From positions 1-6,881 of the forward strand of contig VSPV01000130.1 of the NCBI GenBank assembly GCA_009775605.1: 6,881 bases of DNA, written 5' to 3'. This DNA comes from Paramuribaculum sp. GTDB taxonomy: Bacteria > Bacteroidota > Bacteroidia > Bacteroidales > Muribaculaceae. Made by a program: the position numbers and the translations under genes. Below the pieces are notes generated by a model. It did not search any database. It saw nothing but the letters and a program-made list of their open reading frames with translations, and was not told the DNA's origin. Positions 1 to 5,302 of the stretch are shown here, in pieces (the first letter of the stretch is position 1; each line of letters starts with the position of its first letter).

Positions 1-79
1 CAGGGCGCAAGCCTGGGAGGTCCCCGGCAGTCAACGGCTGCACGAGCGTACAGCCCTACAGTCAGGGCGATACCCGGAC
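1..79. repeat. Degenerate intergenic repeat cluster with imperfect palindrome (left copy)
   Basis: Bases 36-55 form an imperfect palindrome (arms GGCTGCACG and CGTACAGCC, one mismatch, AG at the centre). It is followed at 56-79 by a segment beginning CTACAGTCAGGGCGATAC. The same order, palindrome then CTACA segment, recurs in the same orientation at 2330-2373. By hand the 24-base segment matches 18 of 24 positions. Bases 1-14 (CAGGGCGCAAGCC and neighbours) resemble the second unit of the right-hand array, CTGGACGGCAAGCC at 2381-2394, with one base missing. The cluster therefore probably continues off the left edge. No gene is visible here. The function is unknown; a dispersed intergenic palindromic repeat is the simplest reading. 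Confidence 0.55.
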
Positions 80-132
80 ACCAATATGAAGCTAACAATC
101 AATATCATACTCAATTTTTTTAATCAATTTTT
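80..132 (+). promoter_or_regulatory. A/T-rich translation leader of the major fimbrillin gene
   Basis: This 53-base stretch is very A/T-rich and contains TCAATTTTT twice (111-119 and 124-132), the second copy ending directly at the ATG. There is no Shine-Dalgarno sequence, as is usual in Bacteroidetes, where A/T-rich unstructured leaders support initiation. I looked for the Bacteroidetes promoter pattern (TTTG near -33, TAnnTTTG near -7) and found no convincing match. The promoter is either divergent in sequence or lies left of the window. Confidence 0.45.
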
Positions 133-136
133 ATGA
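86..136 (+). other. Possible 16-codon leader ORF overlapping the fimbrillin start
   Basis: An ATG at 86 opens a short frame encoding MKLTINIILNFFNQFL. It ends with TGA at 134-136, so its stop overlaps the ATG of the major subunit gene (133-135) in an ATGA arrangement. Such an overlap is typical of translational coupling. The peptide is hydrophobic with a single Lys and matches no family I recognise. No good ribosome-binding signal precedes it. In A/T-rich sequence a frame this short can arise by chance, so expression is unproven. Confidence 0.22.
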
Positions 137-2196
137 AAAAAATCAATTATTATCTCGGCGCTCTCGCCCTGGCTTCCCTAAGCCTCGGCGCATGCTCAAG
201 CGATAAGCTTGCCGGCGAAGAGCCCAACGGTCCCGACACCAAGACAGAACGCACTGTCTATGTCAATGTTGCAGTACATGGCGATGCAGCCGGTTCAAGG
301 GCCTCCGGAGGAAATGGCAATCCCGAAGACAACGGTACAGATTTTGGTAACGCCGTTAACAATGAAGGAAAAGTCAACACTTGTTATCTTGTATTCTACG
401 ATAACACCGGTAACGTAGTGGGTGAAATCGCTCAGGTCTCCTCTCCCGATGGGTGGCAGACAGTTGACGCAGGCAATGGAACCGTAGAAAGCCGTCTGCA
501 GCAGGTAGTTCCCGTAACCCTCCAGCAGGGTCAGGATAATCCTACTCAGGTGATGTGCTACATCAACCCGGCCAATCCTTCCGACCTCCAGAACCCTCTT
601 GCTACAGTACAGACTGTAACCCGTGATGCAGTTACAATTCCTGGTACAGCAGAAAATGAACTGCTTTTCCCGATGAGCAACTCGGTATATTATGCTTCCG
701 ATGCTGCCACCGAACCAACAATGGCTGTACAGATTCCTGCTGAAAGCGTATTCGAGACACAGGAAGCAGCACAAGCAGCCCTTGATGCAACCAATCCTAC
801 AAATGTAATAGACATCTACGTAGAACGCTATGCATCCAAGCTTACAATGCAGGGCATCGCTACCCCGACTGCCTATCCAACAGCAACTACTTCCGATGCT
901 GCTCTCGGTGCAGCCACAGAGGTTCCCATCATACTTACTTTCCACGTTGATGGATGGGCACTTAACGGCCAGGCCAAAAACACTTATGTAGTAAAATCCT
1001 TCCGCGAGGCTTCTACTACAGGCCAGATTCTGCCTAACAACCTTACCTATTCGGCGCTCAATGCCGCAATCAATACCAATGAAGGAACCTGGGAATGGAA
1101 CAAGGCAACTTTCCATCGTTCATACTGGGCTTGCTCACCTGTTTACTTCCAGAGCGAATATCCCGAAGTGTACAGCGACTACAAAGTAAATAAAGATAAG
1201 TACAATCAGACCTTCCTTTCCTATGATGAAGTGACCGGCTCAAACAACGCAACAAAGAAAGGTTTTGCCGGTAATGATACCAATCCTCACTATTTCATGG
1301 AAACAACAGTCGGTACTCCCGGCCTTACTTCGGCCAACCCCAACGCTGCTGTAGCTTCCGTGATTATCGTTGGACACTATACTATGACCGTTAACGGAGC
1401 TAATGTACCTGCTGCTGATACGGATCCCATTCCTACTTTCTATACTTATGTGCGTGGTACCAACGGTCACCCCACCGTATATTTTGAAGGAACAGGCAAT
1501 GAGGCTGCAAGTACCGTAACCGGCGGTCTTTCGATGCAGAAGCGCTTCCTCTGGCAGACCACCGTGCTTTACAAAAACACCGCCGCTGAAGGCGAAGCTG
1601 CCAATTATGTTCGTATGAGCGCAGGAAATACCGATGATCTTCACGCTATGGTAGCAGCCACAACTATCGCAGCACCTTCCGCAGCTGTCCTCGGCGATAC
1701 CAAAGTGGCCTCACGCGCCCGCACTCTCCAGCTTACAGGCACGGGACTCACCGGTATTTACATCAACGACAACGGTACACCCAAACAGATTGTGGCCGAC
1801 AATACCGAAAATGTCAATGCTGCCACGCAGGTAACACTCACACGTGCCAACCAGATTCTCTGGCAGAACGTAGGTACCTGCAACAAATATGTTGAAGCAG
1901 CCGGATTCTTCAATATTCCCGTAAGACACCTCGGTTACTACCGTACAAGTAACAAAACTACCGCTGAAACAAACCCCGCTACAATCGACGTGGCTCATTC
2001 AAGCGTAGGTGACTTCGGTATGGTACGCAACCACAGCTATCAGATCAATGTCGAGGAAATCACCGGTCTCGCAGAAGGTATCGGCGACAAGGCTACCCCC
2101 ATCATCCCGCCGGCTGACACCAAGGACGTTTACATGGCTTACCGCATCAACGTGCTCCGCTGGGCCGTTGTTCCCACTCAGGGCGTGAAACTCTGA
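133..2196 (+). CDS. Mfa1-family major fimbrial subunit (fimbrillin) lipoprotein precursor
   Basis: This is the probable shaft subunit of a type V pilus, exported as a lipoprotein and polymerised on the outer membrane. The 687-residue product starts MKK, has a hydrophobic segment at about 7-20 and a lipobox LGAC with Cys21. SRA at 55-57 is a likely site for arginine-specific processing, which in P. gingivalis Mfa1 and FimA frees the groove for strand exchange. Family-like segments follow: the VNTCYLVFYD strand at 81-90, the HRSYWACSP segment at 328-336, and a C-terminal strand with WAVVP at 677-681. It is longer than P. gingivalis Mfa1, which is about 560 residues from memory. ATG 133 is chosen because the signal peptide begins there and the A/T-rich leader ends there. 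Hand-counted GC is 55% at 541-600 and 47% at 1381-1440, below the following genes. First position in the operon, followed by a stem-loop, fits a highly expressed major subunit. The family call is firm; assigning it to the shaft is inference. Confidence 0.88.
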   Translation: MKKINYYLGALALASLSLGACSSDKLAGEEPNGPDTKTERTVYVNVAVHGDAAGSRASGGNGNPEDNGTDFGNAVNNEGKVNTCYLVFYDNTGNVVGEIAQVSSPDGWQTVDAGNGTVESRLQQVVPVTLQQGQDNPTQVMCYINPANPSDLQNPLATVQTVTRDAVTIPGTAENELLFPMSNSVYYASDAATEPTMAVQIPAESVFETQEAAQAALDATNPTNVIDIYVERYASKLTMQGIATPTAYPTATTSDAALGAATEVPIILTFHVDGWALNGQAKNTYVVKSFREASTTGQILPNNLTYSALNAAINTNEGTWEWNKATFHRSYWACSPVYFQSEYPEVYSDYKVNKDKYNQTFLSYDEVTGSNNATKKGFAGNDTNPHYFMETTVGTPGLTSANPNAAVASVIIVGHYTMTVNGANVPAADTDPIPTFYTYVRGTNGHPTVYFEGTGNEAASTVTGGLSMQKRFLWQTTVLYKNTAAEGEAANYVRMSAGNTDDLHAMVAATTIAAPSAAVLGDTKVASRARTLQLTGTGLTGIYINDNGTPKQIVADNTENVNAATQVTLTRANQILWQNVGTCNKYVEAAGFFNIPVRHLGYYRTSNKTTAETNPATIDVAHSSVGDFGMVRNHSYQINVEEITGLAEGIGDKATPIIPPADTKDVYMAYRINVLRWAVVPTQGVKL

Positions 2197-2247
2197 TCCC
2201 CACTGACTGACCACTCTTAATTACTTCTGCCTCTCTCCTTCTTTACA

Positions 2248-2277
2248 GGGTATGGCGCCCTGGCCGGCGCCATACTC
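2248..2277 (+). promoter_or_regulatory. Strong stem-loop after the major subunit gene (attenuator or mRNA-stability candidate)
   Basis: Arms 2248-2259 and 2266-2277 pair over 12 positions: ten perfect pairs (GTATGGCGCC with GGCGCCATAC), then one G-U and one G-C, around a six-base loop CTGGCC. It lies 51 bases after the stop codon at 2194-2196. No T-run follows on the + strand, and none suits termination on the - strand, so it is not a standard intrinsic terminator. Partial termination or protection of the upstream mRNA 3' end would both suit a major subunit gene ahead of low-abundance anchor and tip genes. Confidence 0.5.
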
Positions 2278-2329
2278 ACCAAGAGAAATCCGATCGATGA
2301 GGGTGTTTCAAAACCGCCGAAATATATGC

Positions 2330-2349
2330 GGATGCACGAGCGTGCATCC
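2330..2349. repeat. Perfect 9-bp palindrome of the intergenic repeat (right copy)
   Basis: GGATGCACG (2330-2338) and CGTGCATCC (2341-2349) are exact reverse complements around a central AG. As RNA this would fold as an eight-pair stem with a GAGC tetraloop. It corresponds to the imperfect palindrome at 36-55: both share TGCACGAGCGT and both are followed by CCTACA. The arms differ between copies, yet pairing is kept (one mismatch on the left), which suggests the palindrome itself is what is conserved. Confidence 0.65.
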
Positions 2350-2397
2350 CTACAATCTGGACGATACGCCGGCCTACAATCTGGACGGCAAGCCGGC
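2350..2397. repeat. Tandem pair of 24-base repeat units
   Basis: Two adjacent 24-base units (2350-2373 and 2374-2397) both begin CTACAATCTGGACG and end GCCGGC. They differ at three of the four positions between these blocks (ATAC versus GCAA). A degenerate fragment, CGATAAACCGG, follows at 2398-2408. A related unit lies at 56-79. There are no unique spacers between units, so this is not a CRISPR array. Confidence 0.65.
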
Positions 2398-2450
2398 CGA
2401 TAAACCGGAGGAATTTGCGACACCGCGCCGAAACGGATATCAATATTTCG

Positions 2451-2476
2451 AAATAAAATAATAAACCGATTATAAC
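2451..2476 (+). promoter_or_regulatory. A-rich translation leader of the anchor gene
   Basis: The stretch AAATAAAATAATAAA at 2451-2465 precedes the GTG start at 2477 and has no Shine-Dalgarno site near it. In the gene's frame a TAA at 2462-2464 closes the upstream side, and no ATG lies between that stop and 2477, so this leader helps fix the GTG start. A purine-rich GGAGGAA at 2407-2413 is too far upstream to serve it. Confidence 0.45.
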
Positions 2477-3538
2477 GTGAAAACTAACATCATCAATCGT
2501 CTCAGGCAGCTCACGGTGCTGCTTGCCGCCGCCTCGCTCACAGGCTGCGGATGGGTAAAAGATGACCTTGAGCCTTGCCCCGCGAAGCTCAGTCTGAAAT
2601 TCGTCTACGACTACAACATGAAGTTTGCCGACGCTTTCCACCACGAGGTGCGCAGCGTCAACGTATGGGCCTTCGACTCCTCGACGGGAGCGCTCGTATG
2701 GAAAGGGGAGGCTACGGACGCCCAGCTTCCCACGGAGCCCGGATTCGTGATGGAGACCCCTCTGGAGGGGGGCAGCTACGACTTCGTGGCATGGTGCGGC
2801 CTTTCTGACGAGTCGCCCATGAAGCTGGCCACCTACAACCCGGCCTCGAAAGAGGAGCTGGAGGTGACGCTGGCCACGGAGCAGAACGGAACCATGCTGG
2901 TGAGCGACGCCGAGATTCCCGGCCTGTTCCACGGCATGAAGAGCTACACCTATACCCCCGACAAATTCAAGCCCTCGATAGCCGAGGTGACCATACCGCT
3001 GATGAAGGACACCAACGCCATACGCGTGCTGCTGCAGAACCTCGACGGCACCGAAATGAAGCAGGAGGATTTCACCGTGACCATCACCGACGCCAACTCG
3101 GAGCTGGGATGGAACAATGCCGTGCTTCAGGGGCCGACCGTCACCTATATGCCGTGGGAAATCCGCTACGGCGTAATCGGCCAGGATAACAGCCAGAGCA
3201 CACAGGAGGCCGGACGCGCCGGCGACATGCCCGAGAGCATCACCACCGTGTCGACGCTCATGAACGAGTTCTCGCTCTCGCGCCTCATCGCAGGGCAGAA
3301 GTCTACGCTCACCGTGCGCCGCAACTCCGACGGCGCCGACATTATCCGCATCCCCCTCATCGACTATCTGCTGCTCATTAAGGGCCATTACGGCTCGATG
3401 ACCGACCAGCAGTATCTCGACCGCCAGGACGACTATTCGATTCTCTTCTTTATCGACGCCAGCAACAACTGGTATATGGCCGGCGGCATCTATATCAACT
3501 CGTGGGCCGTTGTTCCCCCGCAGAATGAAAATATGTGA
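2477..3538 (+). CDS. FimB/Mfa2-family fimbrial anchor lipoprotein
   Basis: This protein probably fixes the pilus base to the outer membrane and limits fibre length, the role known for P. gingivalis FimB and Mfa2. The 353-residue product has a signal peptide (charged N-terminus, hydrophobic core about 12-22) and a lipobox LTGC with Cys24. It then shows the family signature DDLEPCP at 29-35, a VNVWAFD strand at 61-67, and the C-terminal pattern YLLLIKG, DRQDDYSILFFID and YINSWAVV that ends these proteins. Length is in the usual range. The start is GTG, the only sensible one because an in-frame stop lies 13 bases upstream. It has no Ser-Arg-Ala site after the lipobox, unlike the three neighbouring pilins, consistent with staying lipid-anchored. 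Hand-counted GC at 2701-2760 is 67%. Its end overlaps the next gene by four bases. The family call is strong. Confidence 0.9.
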   Translation: MKTNIINRLRQLTVLLAAASLTGCGWVKDDLEPCPAKLSLKFVYDYNMKFADAFHHEVRSVNVWAFDSSTGALVWKGEATDAQLPTEPGFVMETPLEGGSYDFVAWCGLSDESPMKLATYNPASKEELEVTLATEQNGTMLVSDAEIPGLFHGMKSYTYTPDKFKPSIAEVTIPLMKDTNAIRVLLQNLDGTEMKQEDFTVTITDANSELGWNNAVLQGPTVTYMPWEIRYGVIGQDNSQSTQEAGRAGDMPESITTVSTLMNEFSLSRLIAGQKSTLTVRRNSDGADIIRIPLIDYLLLIKGHYGSMTDQQYLDRQDDYSILFFIDASNNWYMAGGIYINSWAVVPPQNENM

Positions 3539-5274
3539 TCGAAGCCATGAGAATCAAAGAACTTACAACCCGACTGCGCACCCTGCGCCCGGCCGCCGCA
3601 GCCCTCGTGGCCTCGGCACTGCTGGCGGGATGCTCGGCGGTCAATGACCCCGAGAATCCATGCCCCGACCCGGAGCCCGGGCAGCCCGAGGAAAACTCGC
3701 TGGCGCTCTCGTTCAGGGTCACGACCTCCGTGCCGCTCTCGCGCAAGGCTCCATCGCGCGCCGACGACAAGGATCACCCCGAGGAGACCTACGACTATGC
3801 CTTTGAGGACGAGATAAACCTCAACGACTTCGGTTTCTTCATCTTCGCCTACAAGGCCGACGGCTCGACAGACCCCGTGCTGCTGTATAAGAACACCTCT
3901 GTCACCACATCCTCCCAGGAACTCGACATTGCCGGCGGTCTGGGCGACTACACCGTGAACCTCGATCTGCCCGCATCGCTTGCCGAGCAGTTCCTCACCG
4001 ACCCCACCACCGAGCTCTCCCCCAACGGCTCCCGCAGCCTAAAAGTCCGCATCGCCATCATCGCCAACTCCAACGCTTCGCGCCAGAAGGCGGGGCTTGC
4101 GGGATTCAATGATCTCAAAGCCGCCTGGGACGACAAAACGACCAATGGAGTCGCAACTTTCACCCAATTCACTGACATAGCGAAGGATATGGTGTTCAAG
4201 CCTGACTACATTGGAGAAAATCTTCTCATTCCCATGTATGGTCTCTCAGAGGAGTTCACCATGGGCGAGCGCGACATGTATTTCAGCCGCCCCGACGACC
4301 GCCTGAATCTCGGCGAAGTGAGCCTGCTCCGCGCCATGAACAAGGTGCGCCTGGTCAACGCCATCCCCGCCGACGAGATGGTGGACGGCACGTATCCGCA
4401 GCTGGTAAGCGCCACCATCACCTACGGCTCGCCCGATGGATTCGTGACCCCCGCCGACCCCGGCAACTACGTCAACGGCCAGCAGGTGCACACCGACCGC
4501 GTGTGTTCAGCCGCCGCCACGCGCCCCACGCCGGGTTTCAGGGAGGGCACTCTGGTAGACAAATCGCTCATCACCTATCTGCCCGTGCAGAGGCTTGGCG
4601 AAGGCGCCCCCACGCTCGTGATAACCATGCGCAACGCCGCGGGCGAGACGCGCGATTTCCCCGTTGACCTCAACGACCCGCAGTATGAGACAATCCACGG
4701 CCAGTGGGGCGAGATGATGCTCCGCAACCACGTCTACACCCTGGCCATCACCTCCGTGAGGTTCGGCGTAGAGCTTGAACTCACCGCCACCGTGGCCGAC
4801 TGGGAGGACGCCGAGTTCACCCTCGACTACACCGAGACCGTAAACACCGCCACCGGCGGCCAGATAACGTGGCTCTCAGGCTTCGCCTCAGCTCCCGTAG
4901 AGAATGGCGTGGGAACGGTTACAGTGCTTCCTTGGTCGGAAAAGAAGCCTGTTCCCCTGCAGTTCTCCTTCGGCCTTTCCAATCCCGACGGAGCTATGTG
5001 GACGGCATCGCTCATCACCACCGAGGGCGAGACCTCCGCTTTCCGGTTCGTCAATGAGAATGGCGAGCAGGTGGAGACCATGCAGGGCCGAATTAACAAG
5101 GACAACACTCAGCTCACCTATCTGAGCATCGTGCCCACCATCGAGCATCCCTCGGTCAACAGCAAGGCGCGCCTCCAGATAATGGTGTGGATTGGCGGCG
5201 GCAATGACCGGTTTGTTGACGCCACCACGCCCAACATTCTCGGCACATGGACCATACAGCAGGCAAAAGAATAA
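3535..5274 (+). CDS. Accessory fimbrillin-like lipoprotein subunit with extra C-terminal domain (FimC position)
   Basis: This is a probable minor pilus subunit placed between anchor and tip. The 579-residue product has a signal peptide with lipobox LAGC and Cys33, a Pro/Glu/Asp-rich linker at 36-53, and SRA at 74-76 as a possible arginine-protease site. Fimbrillin-like strands follow, including FGFFIFAYK, MNKVRLVNA from 268, and VADWEDAEFTLDY around Trp423. Most fimbrillins would end near there. This one continues for about 139 residues from GGQITW (441) to GTWTIQQAKE, which looks like a separate beta-sandwich. The GTG start at 3535 gives a four-base GTGA overlap with the anchor gene and suggests coupling; ATG 3547 (Met5), eight bases after the anchor stop, is equally plausible and leaves the signal peptide intact. 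The lower-GC stretch at 4141-4260 is described under findings. The fold family is fairly sure; the FimC equivalence rests on gene order alone. Confidence 0.75.
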   Translation: MIEAMRIKELTTRLRTLRPAAAALVASALLAGCSAVNDPENPCPDPEPGQPEENSLALSFRVTTSVPLSRKAPSRADDKDHPEETYDYAFEDEINLNDFGFFIFAYKADGSTDPVLLYKNTSVTTSSQELDIAGGLGDYTVNLDLPASLAEQFLTDPTTELSPNGSRSLKVRIAIIANSNASRQKAGLAGFNDLKAAWDDKTTNGVATFTQFTDIAKDMVFKPDYIGENLLIPMYGLSEEFTMGERDMYFSRPDDRLNLGEVSLLRAMNKVRLVNAIPADEMVDGTYPQLVSATITYGSPDGFVTPADPGNYVNGQQVHTDRVCSAAATRPTPGFREGTLVDKSLITYLPVQRLGEGAPTLVITMRNAAGETRDFPVDLNDPQYETIHGQWGEMMLRNHVYTLAITSVRFGVELELTATVADWEDAEFTLDYTETVNTATGGQITWLSGFASAPVENGVGTVTVLPWSEKKPVPLQFSFGLSNPDGAMWTASLITTEGETSAFRFVNENGEQVETMQGRINKDNTQLTYLSIVPTIEHPSVNSKARLQIMVWIGGGNDRFVDATTPNILGTWTIQQAKE

Positions 5275-5302
5275 CACCGATAAAAAACGATCAATATAAA
5301 CC
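5275..5302 (+). promoter_or_regulatory. A-rich intergenic leader of the tip gene
   Basis: The 28-base gap after the TAA at 5272-5274 contains AATATAAACC directly before ATG 5303 and no Shine-Dalgarno site. It is too short and featureless to hold an obvious promoter or terminator, so the tip gene is most likely read from the same transcript. A second ATG at 5306 is an alternative start that changes the product by one residue. Confidence 0.45.

Noticed and set aside
80..132. Invertible promoter of the kind that controls many Bacteroides surface loci
   Set aside because: No pair of inverted repeats flanks a promoter-like sequence within the visible 132 bases. The repeats found are in direct orientation. 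Sequence to the left would be needed to exclude it fully.
295..1116. Open frame of 273 codons on the - strand opposite the major subunit gene
   Set aside because: Its product is cysteine-rich and of low complexity, with no recognisable domain or initiation signal. It is a by-product of codon bias in the fimbrillin gene.
2299..2323. GAGGGTGTTTCAAAACC, resembling the end of an insertion sequence
   Set aside because: No matching inverted end, target duplication or transposase remnant is found in the window. The resemblance is from memory only.
2330..2397. CRISPR array
   Set aside because: The units are directly adjacent with no unique spacers, only two good copies exist, and no cas gene is present.
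2407..2413. GGAGGAA resembling a Shine-Dalgarno site
   Set aside because: It is 63 bases before the anchor start and has no ATG or GTG at a suitable distance. A TTG at 2415 opens only a 13-codon frame. Bacteroidetes rarely depend on such sites.
2276..3388. Open frame of 370 codons on the - strand opposite the anchor gene
   Set aside because: Its product is rich in His, Arg, Gly and Val with no signal, domain or family pattern. It lies opposite a well-recognised FimB/Mfa2 gene in GC-rich sequence, where long antisense frames are common.
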